A stretch of 61,865 nucleotides of DNA from an uncultured Clostridia bacterium (lineage in GTDB: Bacteria; Bacillota; Clostridia; Christensenellales; Aristaeellaceae), in assembly GCA_947596085.1 (NCBI GenBank), contig CANQEW010000009.1, positions 1 through 61,865 of the forward strand, in the 5' to 3' direction. Under the pieces are notes generated by a model that made no database searches, was not told the DNA's origin, and saw nothing but the letters and a program-made list of their open reading frames with translations. Shown one piece after another: positions 25,075-33,936 of this stretch (position 1 is the first letter of the stretch; every line of letters starts with the position of its first letter). A program made the translations under genes and the position numbers.

Positions 25075-26945
25075 GCTTCGCTCCCCTCGCCGAGCACGTC
25101 CACGATCCGCGCGCAGATCCGGTCCACGCTCAGTCCACAGCTTTCGCGCTGCTCCGAGATGCGCGCGTGCTCCACGTACGCGTCGGGCGCGCCGAGAACC
25201 AGCGTGCGGACAACCGCTCCACGCTCCGCGAGCAGGCGGACGATCCCCTCGCCCAGTCCGCCGATCACGCTGTTCTCCTCCAACGTGACCACGAGCTTCG
25301 TCCGTTCCGCCGCCGCGAACAGTAACGCCTCGTCCATGGGCTTGATGAAGCGCGCATCCACCACGCCGGCTCGGATTCCCCGGCCGGCCAGTTTGATGGA
25401 GGCCTGCATGGCGAACTGCACCATCGGCCCGGCAGCGAAGAACATCACATCCTCACCGGAGCTCAACAGCTCCCACTCTCCCGGTTGAAGCGGGCCTATC
25501 GCGGCAAGATTCTCGCCCAGATCCTCGCCGTCGTGGGGATAGCGGATCGCCATCGGCCCCTCGAGCCGCGCGCTCAAATCGATCATCCTGCGCAATTCGC
25601 GCACGTCGCGCGGCGCTGCAATGACCAGATTGGGGATTGTGCGCAAATAACTCATGTCAAACAGTCCCTGGTGGGTGCGGCCGTCCGCGCCCACGAAGCC
25701 GGCATGATCGACCAGGAAGGTGACGGGCAGATTGCATCGGCACACATCAATCATGATTTGATCGTAGCCGCGCTGCAGAAATGTGGAGTAGATGGCTACG
25801 TAGGGCTTCATGCCAGTGTCCGCCATGCCCGCCGCCATCGTGATCGCGTGCTCCTCGGCGATGCCCACGTCGAAGAAGCGCTCCGGATGTTTGCCGTGAA
25901 ACTCCTCCATACCCGTACCCGTTGGCATCGCCGCCGTGATCACGCAGACGCGTCCGTCCGTATCCGCCATCTTCGCGAGCTGTTGGGCCGCGGACTTGCC
26001 ATAACAAATCTCGTTTTCGCGCAGGCGTCTCCTGCCGGAGTCGATGTAGAAGGGCGCGACGCCATGAAACTCATCGGGATGGTTTTCGGCGGGCTTGTAG
26101 CCGCGGCCCTTCTGCGTGACGACGTGCACCAGCACCGGGCGGTCGTCGTTGCGCGCGCGGCGAAGCACGCGGATCAGATGCGCGATGTCGTGTCCGTCGA
26201 TGGGGCCGAGGTAGACGAATCCCAGCGCCTCAAAGAACTGCCCGCCGATGAACAGGGACTTGATCGCGTCGCGCAGCTTTTCGATGAAGCGGAAGATCGG
26301 TATGCCCACCTTCGGAATCTTCTCCAGCCAGCGCCGCACGCCGCGCTTGAATGCGAGGTAGCTTCGGTTCTGGCGCAGGTGGCTGAGATAGGCGCTGAGC
26401 GCGCCCACGTTGCGGGAGATGGACATCTCGTTGTCATTGAGGATCACCGTGATGGGCATCTGGCTCTGCCCGGCGTCGTTGAGCGCTTCGTAGCACATGC
26501 CGCCGGTCAGCGCGCCGTCGCCCACCAGCGCCACCACGCGCCCGTCCTTCCCCGTCAGCTTCTGGGCGCGGGCCATGCCCAGCGCCGCAGAGACCGCCGT
26601 GGAAGCGTGCCCGGCGACAAAGCAATCGCAGGAACTCTCTCGCGCGTCCGGGAAGCCGCTCAAACCGCCCTTTCGCCGCAGGGTGTGAAACTGTTCATAT
26701 CTGCCGGTGAGCAGCTTGTGCACGTAGCTTTGGTGGCCCACGTCGAACACGAAGCGATCCTCCGGGCAGTTGTATACGTAATGCATGGCAATGGTGAGTT
26801 CCACCACGCCCAAATTGGAAGCCAGATGCCCGCCGTTTTCCGAGACAGTGCGCACCAGCTCCCCGCGGATCTCCGCGGCCAGATCCTGCATCTCCCGGAT
26901 GGAGAGCGACTTGATCTGTCCGGGCTCCCGAATCTCCTTCAACAT
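25071..26945 (-). CDS. dxs: 1-deoxy-D-xylulose-5-phosphate synthase
   Basis: First enzyme of the MEP isoprenoid pathway (pyruvate + glyceraldehyde 3-phosphate to DXP), thiamine-diphosphate dependent. 624 aa, standard length. Motifs: GGHLASNLGVVELTIAMHYV, the TPP-binding ALVGDGALTGGMCYEALNDA, and RFFDVGIAEEHAITMAAG with the catalytic Glu. Start ATG 26945 follows GAGGGATC; upstream in-frame sequence is ispA in another frame. IspA precedes it and ispDF lies in a second cluster in this window. Confidence 0.95.
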   Translation of the reverse strand: MLKEIREPGQIKSLSIREMQDLAAEIRGELVRTVSENGGHLASNLGVVELTIAMHYVYNCPEDRFVFDVGHQSYVHKLLTGRYEQFHTLRRKGGLSGFPDARESSCDCFVAGHASTAVSAALGMARAQKLTGKDGRVVALVGDGALTGGMCYEALNDAGQSQMPITVILNDNEMSISRNVGALSAYLSHLRQNRSYLAFKRGVRRWLEKIPKVGIPIFRFIEKLRDAIKSLFIGGQFFEALGFVYLGPIDGHDIAHLIRVLRRARNDDRPVLVHVVTQKGRGYKPAENHPDEFHGVAPFYIDSGRRRLRENEICYGKSAAQQLAKMADTDGRVCVITAAMPTGTGMEEFHGKHPERFFDVGIAEEHAITMAAGMADTGMKPYVAIYSTFLQRGYDQIMIDVCRCNLPVTFLVDHAGFVGADGRTHQGLFDMSYLRTIPNLVIAAPRDVRELRRMIDLSARLEGPMAIRYPHDGEDLGENLAAIGPLQPGEWELLSSGEDVMFFAAGPMVQFAMQASIKLAGRGIRAGVVDARFIKPMDEALLFAAAERTKLVVTLEENSVIGGLGEGIVRLLAERGAVVRTLVLGAPDAYVEHARISEQRESCGLSVDRICARIVDVLGEGSEA

Positions 26946-26965
26946 CCGTGATCCCTCAAATTCCT

Positions 26966-27871
26966 CTATCTCGTGCGTTCCGCAGTGGAGCGCATCAGCT
27001 CGCGGAAAAAGTCCGCCTCGGAGCCGAAGCCCTCGAGCGCCGCGAGCGCGCGCTCGCACAGCGCGCGCACCTGTTCGCGCGCGCCGTCCACGCCGTAGCG
27101 CGAAACCATCGTAAGCTTCCCCTGCTCGGCGTCCTTGCCCAGCGTCTTGCCCATCGCGGCGGAATCGCCGAGCACGTCCAGGAGGTCGTCCACGGCCTGA
27201 AACGCCCGGCCGAACGCCTCGCCATACGCGCCGAGCGCGTCGATTTCCTTCGTTCCCGCTCCGGCCAGCGTCGCCGCGGCGCGCAGCGGATAACGAAACA
27301 TGCACGCGGTCTTGTCGCGCTGAATGAAGCTAAGCGCGGCGTCGTCCGCCTCGCCCTGCCGCTCGCAGCGCAGATCCATCACCTGCCCCGCGATCATGCC
27401 GCTCACGCCCGCGCCCGTGGCGATCTCGCGCATCGCCCGCAGTGCGCGCTCCGCTTTCCCGGGCCGCCGCAGCGCGCAGTCCAGCATCAGCTCAAACGCG
27501 CCGTTGAGCAGGCCGTCGCCCGCCAGAATCGCCTGTCCAACGCCGAACACCACGTGGTTGGTGGGCCGCCCGCGGCGCATCGTGTCGTCGTCCATGCCCG
27601 GCAGATCGTCGTGGATCAGCGAGTAGCTGTGAATCATCTCCACCGCGCAGGCATAGTCCAACCACGCGTCCAAATCGCCGCCCAGCATCTCCAGCGCCGC
27701 CAGAAACATCGCCGGCCGCAGCCGCTTGCCGCCCGCCAGCAGGCTGTAGTTCATCGAGCGGCATAAAAGCTCCGGCATTCCGCCCTCGGCGAAGCTGTCC
27801 TCCGGCAGCTTCGGCAGCAAATTCTCCAGCCGGCCGTTCACGATCTTCGCGTACTCCGCAACCGTCCTCAT
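26966..27871 (-). CDS. ispA: Polyprenyl (geranyl/farnesyl diphosphate) synthase
   Basis: Chain-elongating prenyltransferase, 301 aa, making the C10-C15 (or C20) diphosphate used for undecaprenyl and quinone synthesis. First aspartate-rich motif SLIHDDLPGMDDDTMRRGR and second FQAVDDLLDVLGD are intact, and GGKRLRPAM near residue 47 is typical. ATG 27871 overlaps the xseB stop by 4 nt, with GGAGGAGG upstream. Product length cannot be fixed by eye. Confidence 0.93.
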   Translation of the reverse strand: MRTVAEYAKIVNGRLENLLPKLPEDSFAEGGMPELLCRSMNYSLLAGGKRLRPAMFLAALEMLGGDLDAWLDYACAVEMIHSYSLIHDDLPGMDDDTMRRGRPTNHVVFGVGQAILAGDGLLNGAFELMLDCALRRPGKAERALRAMREIATGAGVSGMIAGQVMDLRCERQGEADDAALSFIQRDKTACMFRYPLRAAATLAGAGTKEIDALGAYGEAFGRAFQAVDDLLDVLGDSAAMGKTLGKDAEQGKLTMVSRYGVDGAREQVRALCERALAALEGFGSEADFFRELMRSTAERTR

Positions 27872-28086
27872 CGCGCGTCCTCCTCCAAGTCTTCCTCGCC
27901 GGACTCGGTGAGCACGCGGATGCGCCGGTCGCCCTCGTCCAGCAGCTTCTCCATTTCGGCCTTCAAGCGGCTCGCGCGCTCGTAGGCGGCAAAGGATTCG
28001 TCCAGCGTCATCTCGCCCGCCTCCAGAGCGCGGGCAAGCTGTTCGAGCTCCCGCAGGCCCTCCTCAAAGCTCATTCGCTCCTCCAT
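27868..28086 (-). CDS. xseB: Exodeoxyribonuclease VII small subunit
   Basis: Small subunit of exonuclease VII, 72 aa, typical size. The signature MSFEEGLRELEQLARALEAG, then MTLDESFAAYERA, is the standard XseB fold. Start chosen at ATG 28086 with GGAGG upstream; it overlaps the 3' end of xseA by 23 nt, suggesting translational coupling that sets the subunit ratio. The C-terminus is acidic. Confidence 0.95.
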   Translation of the reverse strand: MEERMSFEEGLRELEQLARALEAGEMTLDESFAAYERASRLKAEMEKLLDEGDRRIRVLTESGEEDLEEDAR

Positions 28087-29305
28087 GATTTTCCTCCGAA
28101 ATCTCCGTTTCCAGCACCTCGGCCCGGGCGCTGCCGTCCCGCAGCCGAATGTCAATCTCCATGCCACGCCGGAGCTCCGCCGCCGAGGACAGCACGCGTC
28201 CGCCCGACGACACGCACGCATAGCCCCGGTTGAGCACTCCGGCAGGATTCAGCGCCTCGATCTTTGCCTCCAGCCGGCCCAATTCCGAGCGCAGCGCCTT
28301 CAAGCGGGCGTCTTCGGCGATGCGTACGCGCTCCCACAGCCGCAAGACGTTCTCGCGCCGGGAGCAAATGAGCACCTGCGACGGATTTTGCAGCGCGGGC
28401 GAGCGCCACGCGCGCTCCAATTCCGCGCGGCGCACGCGATTTCCCTGCGCCAGTCCGGAGCTCACGCGGCGCATGGCCGCTCGCAAGCTCTGCCGCAACT
28501 CCGAAATCATTGGCACCGCCAGCTCCGCCGCCATCGACGGTGTGGCTGCGCGCAGATCGGCAACAAAGTCGGTGATGGTGAAGTCCGTCTCGTGGCCCAC
28601 GCAGGAGATCACCGGTATCTCCGATGCCGCGATGGCCCGGGCTACGATTTCCTCATTGAACGCCCAGAGATCCTCGATGGAGCCGCCGCCGCGCCCGCAG
28701 AGGATCACCTCTGCCCGGCCGTCCTCGTTGAGCCTGCGAATGGCCGCGGCGATCTCCTCCGCCGCGCCCGCGCCCTGAACCGAACAGGGGGCCACGATGA
28801 AGCCCACGCTCGGATCGCGCCGCCGGGCCACGCGAATCATGTCCCGAATGGCCGCGCCCGTGCGGGACGTGACGATGCCCACGCGCTTCGGCATCGCGGG
28901 AATGGGCTTCTTGATCGCCGGATCGAACAGCCCTTCCCGGCTGAGCTTTGCCTTGAGCTCCTCGAAGCGCTGGTAGAGGTCGCCCACGCCCAACTCGCGC
29001 ATGGCGTTCACATAGAGCTGAAAACTGCCGTCCCTGGGAAAGAGCGAAGCCGAGGCATACACATGCACCCGCATTCCATCCTTCGGCTGAAAGTCCAATC
29101 CCATGGCGTTTTGACGGAACATCACGCACTGCACCCGCGCGCCTGCGTCCTTTAACGAGAAGTAGCGGTGGCCGCTCACGTGGTGCTTGTAGCTGGAGAT
29201 CTCCCCGGTCACCTCCACGCTGCGCAGCAACGGATCGCCCGCAAGGAGCCTGCGGACGTATTCGTTGAGCTCGCTCACGCTGAGCGCGCGCTCCATCAGC
29301 ATCAT
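28064..29305 (-). CDS. xseA: Exodeoxyribonuclease VII large subunit
   Basis: Catalytic subunit of exonuclease VII (degrades single-stranded DNA to oligonucleotides), 413 aa. The N-terminal OB domain LLRSVEVTGEISSYK with GHRYFSLKD, the nuclease core GRGGGSIEDLWAFNEE and CVGHETDFTITDFVADLRA, then a coiled-coil C-terminus, are all present. Start ATG 29305 is seven bases after GGAGG. Confidence 0.95.
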   Translation of the reverse strand: MMLMERALSVSELNEYVRRLLAGDPLLRSVEVTGEISSYKHHVSGHRYFSLKDAGARVQCVMFRQNAMGLDFQPKDGMRVHVYASASLFPRDGSFQLYVNAMRELGVGDLYQRFEELKAKLSREGLFDPAIKKPIPAMPKRVGIVTSRTGAAIRDMIRVARRRDPSVGFIVAPCSVQGAGAAEEIAAAIRRLNEDGRAEVILCGRGGGSIEDLWAFNEEIVARAIAASEIPVISCVGHETDFTITDFVADLRAATPSMAAELAVPMISELRQSLRAAMRRVSSGLAQGNRVRRAELERAWRSPALQNPSQVLICSRRENVLRLWERVRIAEDARLKALRSELGRLEAKIEALNPAGVLNRGYACVSSGGRVLSSAAELRRGMEIDIRLRDGSARAEVLETEISEENHGGANEL

Positions 29306-29324
29306 TGTTCCGCCTCCGAAAGAA

Positions 29325-29354
29325 CGGCCCCTGCAAGCGCGGCTGCAGGGGCCG
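29325..29354 (-). other. GC hairpin between nusB and xseA
   Basis: An 11-bp stem (CGGCCCCTGCA / TGCAGGGGCCG) in the only sizeable gap of this part of the operon. It has no T-tract, so it is more likely an RNA stability or processing element than a full terminator. Confidence 0.45.
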
Positions 29355-29365
29355 GAATTCAATCG

Positions 29366-29764
29366 TTACTCCGCTTCCGCACGGGCCATGCTGCCCAATA
29401 CGCCGTTTATGAACGATCCGGCCTTGTCCGTGGAGTACAGGTTTGCCAGCTCCACCGCCTCGTTGATGACGATGCCGGGGGGGAGCTCGCCCAGAGAGAG
29501 CTCATATGCGGCGAGGCGCAATATCGCCAAGTCCACTCGGGACAGGCGCGCGATCGTCCAGCCGCGCAGGTGCGACGCGATGCTCGCGTCCAGCTTCTCC
29601 CATTCGGCGGTCACGCCGGAAAACATGCGCTCCATGTAGTCCGATTCCCGCTCCCCAGGCTGGAGCTCGAGCAGCTGCACGCGGGTCTCTTCGCCACCGC
29701 TGCCGCCCATCTCCCATTCATAGATCAGCTTCATCGCGCACGCGCGGGCCATCTTTCGATCCAT
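29366..29764 (-). CDS. nusB: Transcription antitermination factor NusB
   Basis: RNA-binding partner of NusE in rRNA antitermination, 132 aa. The motif LRGWTIARLSRVDLAILRLA and the end PPGIVINEAVELANLYSTDK are classic NusB. The coding strand contains a C7 run at PPG that stays in frame. It lies between the AmaP-like gene and xseA. Confidence 0.93.
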   Translation of the reverse strand: MDRKMARACAMKLIYEWEMGGSGGEETRVQLLELQPGERESDYMERMFSGVTAEWEKLDASIASHLRGWTIARLSRVDLAILRLAAYELSLGELPPGIVINEAVELANLYSTDKAGSFINGVLGSMARAEAE

Positions 29765-29861
29765 TCGTCGATCAACCTCTGCCTCTTTTTTACCTTGTCG
29801 TATTACACACCAAAGCGGTGGCGCGCAACGCGCGCCGCCGCAATGCAGGTTTCAAGAACGG

Positions 29862-31073
29862 TCAGTCCTCGTCGTCCCACTTTCTCGGATCGTCTTCGTC
29901 CTCCGAATCATCCTCCGCCAAAGAATCGCCTTCCATGGAGAAGACTTCGTCCGAAGCGTTCACATCTTCTTCGCGTTCCTCCGCCGGAGCTTCCTCAAAG
30001 GAAACCGCGCCTTGCGCAAATTCTCCGACTTCGGTCTCTTCTGGCGGTATTTCCTCCGTCGCAATCTCCTCCGAGGGAGTTCCTTCCGCCAGGGATTCAT
30101 CCGGCGTGGGCTCCGTCGCTTCCGGTTCCGCGGCCGCCTCAGCCTCACGCTTGCGCTTGCCAAACATTCTGCCAAACAGGCCGCGCTTCTTCTTCGGAGC
30201 GGCTTCCTCCGCTGCCGGTTCAGATGCTTCGGTGGAAAGCTCCGCGACGGGTTCCTCAGCGACCGCGGGTTCTTCCGGGAACGCGGCTTCCTCAGCCTTC
30301 GCCGGCTCCTCGGGAGCGGCGGAGGGCGCCGACTCCTCCGCCGGATCAAAGGGGAGCACTGGTTCCTCCGGCTGGGAGATTTCCTCCGGGAATTCAAAAG
30401 TCGCGGGCGCGACCGGCGCTTCTTCGGGAACCGGCGCGGGCTCCGGCTCGCCCGCCGGCATATTACCGACCGAAGTCGGATATCTTTCCGTCATACCGAC
30501 CTTGGCCCTTTTTCTGCGGCGGCGCTTTCCATTGGACGAATCCGGATCGCTCAAATAGTGAATGCTGACGCACACGCCGCGGACTTTGATGCCGCAGTTC
30601 TGTTCTATGTATCCGCGAATCGCGCGCTGGATGCTGGCTGTGATCGTCGGCACGTGGGTTCCATTCAGGATTCCCACGTCCGCGTGGATGGTGATGGAAT
30701 TGTCGCTATCGACGATGCTGGCCTTCATCTCCACGATGCCCGGCACGCCGCGCACGGCCTGGCGGATCATCTGCTCCACCGCGCTCACCGCGATGCGAGC
30801 GTGCCCGGTTTCGCTGGTGTCCACTGCGATGAAGCCACGCTCGGCCTTGCGCTTGCGCCCGCCGAAGATGATCGCCACCGCGCCGATCGCGAACAGCAGA
30901 TAGACGATCAATACGGCGATGGCGTAGACCAGCGTGGGCGCATCGTTCAAGAGGGCCAGGACAGTCTCGCGAAATCCGGGCGAGATCATCAGTATGGCCG
31001 CCAGCGCGAAGCCTGTCAGGGACAGCAACCAGTGCACAAAGAGAACCAGCCGTCTGCCAAAGTTCAGTTTCAT
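29862..31073 (-). CDS. amaP: AmaP-like membrane protein with Asp23-type domain and long acidic tail
   Basis: Probable membrane anchor for Asp23 (alkaline shock response anchor, AmaP), 403 aa. Two N-terminal helices (about 7-30 and 47-70), an Asp23-like domain to about residue 185 (GFIAVDTSETGHARIAVSAV, CGIKVRGVCVSIHYL), then about 215 residues very rich in Glu, Ala, Pro and Val. Ordinary AmaP is near 180-200 aa, so the tail roughly doubles the protein. Start ATG 31073 follows GGAGGGTGA. It is directly downstream of asp23, supporting the role. The tail's function is unknown. Confidence 0.82.
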   Translation of the reverse strand: MKLNFGRRLVLFVHWLLSLTGFALAAILMISPGFRETVLALLNDAPTLVYAIAVLIVYLLFAIGAVAIIFGGRKRKAERGFIAVDTSETGHARIAVSAVEQMIRQAVRGVPGIVEMKASIVDSDNSITIHADVGILNGTHVPTITASIQRAIRGYIEQNCGIKVRGVCVSIHYLSDPDSSNGKRRRRKRAKVGMTERYPTSVGNMPAGEPEPAPVPEEAPVAPATFEFPEEISQPEEPVLPFDPAEESAPSAAPEEPAKAEEAAFPEEPAVAEEPVAELSTEASEPAAEEAAPKKKRGLFGRMFGKRKREAEAAAEPEATEPTPDESLAEGTPSEEIATEEIPPEETEVGEFAQGAVSFEEAPAEEREEDVNASDEVFSMEGDSLAEDDSEDEDDPRKWDDED

Positions 31074-31111
31074 GGGCTCACCCTCCTCACATTGCGGAGT
31101 GAACGACGCGC

Positions 31112-31669
31112 TCAATCAGCCTCCGGCTCCTCGGGCGCTTCCTCAGCCTCCGCTTCTTCTTCGGTAACTTCCTCCGCCTCGGGCTCGGCCCCGGCGGGTT
31201 CCTCGGGTGCGGGCTCCGCCGCATGCTCCTCCTCGGACTTGGAGAGCATCTTGCGGCGCTGCTCCTCAAGCTCCGCGTTGGTGCGCTGTTCGCGCTCGAA
31301 GCTCACGCCGGATACGTGCACATCCACCGAGCGAACGTCCAGCCCGCTCATGGTTTCAATGGCCTTTTTCACGTTTTCCTGAATGCTGTGCGCCACATCC
31401 GGCACAGGAGATCCGTACTCCACCACGATGGTGATGTCCACCGTCACCTTGCTGCCGTCCAAATCGATGCGCACGCCCTTGGTAAAGTTGCGCGTATTCT
31501 TCCGGGAGAACATATCGGCCAAGCCGCTGCTCTGCGAGGACATGCTGGCCACGCCTTCGACCTCGGTCGCCGCCAGGCCCGCGATGGTCGCGACCACCTC
31601 CGTGGCAAAGGACACGGTGCCGTTGGGATTCTCATCCAGCTTCACGTCGGGCTGATAATTCTCGCTCAT
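31112..31669 (-). CDS. asp23: Asp23/Gls24-family envelope stress protein
   Basis: Cytosolic protein of the alkaline-shock (Asp23) family thought to coat the membrane through AmaP, 185 aa. The core is GTVSFATEVVATIAGLAATE, VEGVASM, and VDITIVVEYGSPVPDVAHSI with QENVKKAIE. The last 45 residues are an acidic tail (EEPAGAEPEAEEVTEEEAEA). GGAGGTCTGC precedes the ATG. It is the first gene of the operon running to recN. Confidence 0.93.
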   Translation of the reverse strand: MSENYQPDVKLDENPNGTVSFATEVVATIAGLAATEVEGVASMSSQSSGLADMFSRKNTRNFTKGVRIDLDGSKVTVDITIVVEYGSPVPDVAHSIQENVKKAIETMSGLDVRSVDVHVSGVSFEREQRTNAELEEQRRKMLSKSEEEHAAEPAPEEPAGAEPEAEEVTEEEAEAEEAPEEPEAD

Positions 31670-31701
31670 ACATGCAGACCTCCTTTGTCAGCTCATAATT
31701 C

Positions 31702-31730
31702 ATTATAACAGATCCAATCGAAAAGCGCAA
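31702..31730 (-). promoter_or_regulatory. Promoter of the asp23-recN operon
   Basis: Minus strand TTGCGC (31730-31725), 17-nt spacer, TATAAT (31707-31702), with transcription starting near 31695. Confidence 0.75.
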
Positions 31731-31797
31731 TTGTATTTTTGATACATTTTACAGCTTTATGCCGCATCGCGGCAAAAATATGGCGAGTCGTTTCAAA

Positions 31798-32286
31798 TTA
31801 ACCCGAATTCATTGGGATGATTTTGACGTTCCCGCTCCGCGCACCCGTCTCCCGGCAGACCAGTTCCAGAATCGCCGCGCTCTCACCCGCCGTCACCATG
31901 TCGGCATTCAACAGCACATTTACTGAATCCGCGTGGACCGTGACGACGCTGTCCGTCCAACCCCGCAGCGCGAGCACGCCCTCCAGCGTCGCCTCCTGCT
32001 CCTCCCGCGCGCACAGCTCCACCAACTGGCGGCGCGCCATGTCCGCGAGTTCGGCGTCGGCGTTTGCGTCGTGCGCCACGTCGTTGAGCTGCGCCTTCTC
32101 CATCGCACGAAGCTGTTCGCGCATCGTGCGAAAGCGCTCGATCTCGCTCATTCTCGGCACCGCGACGCTGGGCTCCGCCTCCACGTCCCAGCGCATCTGC
32201 CGGATCCCCGCGAATATCACCACGGCCATGCACAGCGCCAGCGCCGCGATCGCCGCCCCGGTGAGCCACTTCCCCAACCGCTCCAT
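31798..32286 (-). CDS. spoIIIAH: Stage III sporulation protein AH
   Basis: Mother-cell partner of SpoIIQ in the channel between mother cell and forespore, 162 aa (218 in B. subtilis). One N-terminal helix (about 10-28) then the YscJ/FliF-like domain: SEIERFRTMREQLRAMEKAQ, DMARRQLVELCAREEQEATL, VLALRGWTDSVVTVHADSVN, GNVKIIPMNSG. It is last in the spoIIIA operon. The linker region is shorter than in Bacillus. Confidence 0.92.
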   Translation of the reverse strand: MERLGKWLTGAAIAALALCMAVVIFAGIRQMRWDVEAEPSVAVPRMSEIERFRTMREQLRAMEKAQLNDVAHDANADAELADMARRQLVELCAREEQEATLEGVLALRGWTDSVVTVHADSVNVLLNADMVTAGESAAILELVCRETGARSGNVKIIPMNSG

Positions 32287-32298
32287 CGACGCGCCCCC

Positions 32299-32637
32299 TC
32301 AATTCCCGGATTTCACGATCTCGATCCGCTCCAGATCCAGCCCCGTCAGCGCCCGAATCGAGCGCTGAAGCTCCAGCGCGACCCGCACGTCGTCCGCGCC
32401 GCTCGCAGCCACCACCGCGCCGGTAGGCGCATCCTCCTCGCCCGCGAGCATCACCGTCACGCGCCCGACCCCCTCGATTCGGGACAGTACGCGCTCCAGG
32501 CGCGCCTCGCTTTCGCTCGCGCCGTCCCCGCCGCGCCCATCCCCCAGCGAGAGCGCCAGCAGCGCGCAGATCGCGGCGGCGGCGATCCAGATTTCGATGT
32601 GCCGCGCGCCCCGCAACAGCTCGCCCAACCGCTTCAT
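32299..32637 (-). CDS. spoIIIAG: Stage III sporulation protein AG, shortened
   Basis: Ring-forming component of the SpoIIIA channel. Only 112 aa against 229 in B. subtilis. It keeps a membrane helix (IEIWIAAAAICALLALSLG, about 17-35) and a single RBM-like domain (RLERVLSRIEGVGRVTVML, GLDLERIEIVKSGN) but has no room for the beta-triangle insertion that builds the large ring in Bacillus. Start ATG 32637 follows AGGTGG. Position between AF and AH supports the call. Confidence 0.82.
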   Translation of the reverse strand: MKRLGELLRGARHIEIWIAAAAICALLALSLGDGRGGDGASESEARLERVLSRIEGVGRVTVMLAGEEDAPTGAVVAASGADDVRVALELQRSIRALTGLDLERIEIVKSGN

Positions 32638-32646
32638 CCGCACCAC

Positions 32647-32814
32647 CTACCTCAGCGCCGCGGCGAGCTTTTCAGCCAGCGTCAGCGCGGCGCTCACGAT
32701 CTCCAATCCCAGCAGCAGCCGCACGGCGCCGAACAGTCGCCCGCCGCCCAACAGCTGCTCGCACAGCGCCGCCATCAGGCAAAGGCTCGCAATCGTCAAT
32801 ATTGCCTGCCGCAC
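32647..32814 (-). CDS. spoIIIAF: Miniature stage III sporulation protein AF (membrane hairpin only)
   Basis: A 55-codon reading frame fills the gap between spoIIIAE and spoIIIAG. It starts at GTG 32814, five bases after AGGAGG, and ends at TAG 32647. It reads MRQAILTIASLCLMAALCEQ, then LLGGGRLFGAVRLLLGLEIV and a short LAEKLAAALR end: two hydrophobic helices that match the N-terminal membrane hairpin of SpoIIIAF. The whole soluble domain (about 150 residues in B. subtilis) is absent. The assignment rests on operon position, helix pattern and spacing. Confidence 0.7.
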   Translation of the reverse strand: MRQAILTIASLCLMAALCEQLLGGGRLFGAVRLLLGLEIVSAALTLAEKLAAALR

Positions 32815-32823
32815 GCCATCCTC

Positions 32824-33936
32824 CTAACCCGCGAGGTTTCCGCCCGCCGCCATCGCCGCGCCCAGCAGCACCGTGGAAATCGCCACCGCACCCGTCGCCA
32901 GGGACAGACCCATCTGACAGATTCCGCCGGCCTGTCCCGCCGCGCGCGCCGCGTCCTTCTCCCCCAGCGCCGATAGCAGCGCGGCGACCGCTTCCAGCGT
33001 CAGCATCGTCGCGGCGCAGCGCAGCATAGGGCGCAGCGCCGCGCCCAGCAGCGCCGCGATGCCGCTGATGCCTACCGCGTTCTTCGCAATCAGCACGCCC
33101 GCCACGTAGCTGTCCCAGGCATCGGAAACGCCGCTGCCGATCACCGGCGCGGCGCTGTCCACCGCGAACTTCGCCGTGCGCACCGCCACGCCGTCCACCG
33201 CCCCGGCTACGCTGCCCTGCAGCGCCAGCAGCGCTGTGAACAGCGTGGTCGCCAGCCCCGCTCCCCAATTGGCCGTCTTGCGCAAAAGCTTCGCCGCGCC
33301 GCTCAGATCTACCGCCGGAGACAAATTTCCCGCGACCGCCATGCACAGTGCGAAGCGGCACAAGCGCATGCCCCAATTCAGGAACAGCCCCTCCGCCGCG
33401 TCTCCGATCAGCGCCGCCGCCGGGGAGACCAACGCCGAGGTACCGCTCATGCCCATGGCCGTCAACAGTGCCGTGAGCGCTGGCGCAGCCGCGCCGGCGA
33501 GCGACTTTGCCGCGCGGACGCATTCCGCCGAGGCGGACAGCGCGCCCGAAGCGATCTCCGAAAACTCCAGAAGCAACGTCAGCCGCAGAAGGAAGGCCGC
33601 GCCCGCGGCACCGCCCGCGCCGTCGGGCAGCGCGCAGTGCAGCAGCGCCAGCAGCAGCGTGGGCGCGATCAGCCTCCGTCCGGCGCGCAGCGCCTCCAGC
33701 ACCGGTTCCGCGGCGCGCGCCTGGAACCAATCGAATATCGCCGCCACGCCGGGGATTTCGCCCGAGAGCGCGGCCTCGGCCACGGCGGCGGGATCGACTT
33801 CCGCGCCCTGCTCCCGCGCGAACTCGACGATGCCGCCCATGTCCGCCGCATCGAGCGCCTGCCGCGCAGCGTCCTCCGCCCGCGCGCCACCCATCGCGAC
33901 AAGGAACAGCGCGGCCAGAATCAGCAGCCGCCTCAT
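32824..33936 (-). CDS. spoIIIAE: Stage III sporulation protein AE
   Basis: Polytopic membrane protein of the SpoIIIA complex, 370 aa (399 in B. subtilis). Begins with a signal-like MRRLLILAALFLVAMGGARA, then several helices with conserved LTAMGMSGTSALVSPAAALI and VDSAAPVIGSGVSDAWDSYV. The ATG at 33936 overlaps the spoIIIAD stop by 4 nt; a much longer upstream extension covers AD and AC in another frame and is not real. Confidence 0.93.
   Translation of the reverse strand: MRRLLILAALFLVAMGGARAEDAARQALDAADMGGIVEFAREQGAEVDPAAVAEAALSGEIPGVAAIFDWFQARAAEPVLEALRAGRRLIAPTLLLALLHCALPDGAGGAAGAAFLLRLTLLLEFSEIASGALSASAECVRAAKSLAGAAAPALTALLTAMGMSGTSALVSPAAALIGDAAEGLFLNWGMRLCRFALCMAVAGNLSPAVDLSGAAKLLRKTANWGAGLATTLFTALLALQGSVAGAVDGVAVRTAKFAVDSAAPVIGSGVSDAWDSYVAGVLIAKNAVGISGIAALLGAALRPMLRCAATMLTLEAVAALLSALGEKDAARAAGQAGGICQMGLSLATGAVAISTVLLGAAMAAGGNLAG

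Noticed and set aside
29476..29482. G7 run in nusB as a phase-variation site
   Set aside because: NusB is an essential-type housekeeping gene and the run is in frame (coding PPG); runs of seven are expected by chance at this GC.
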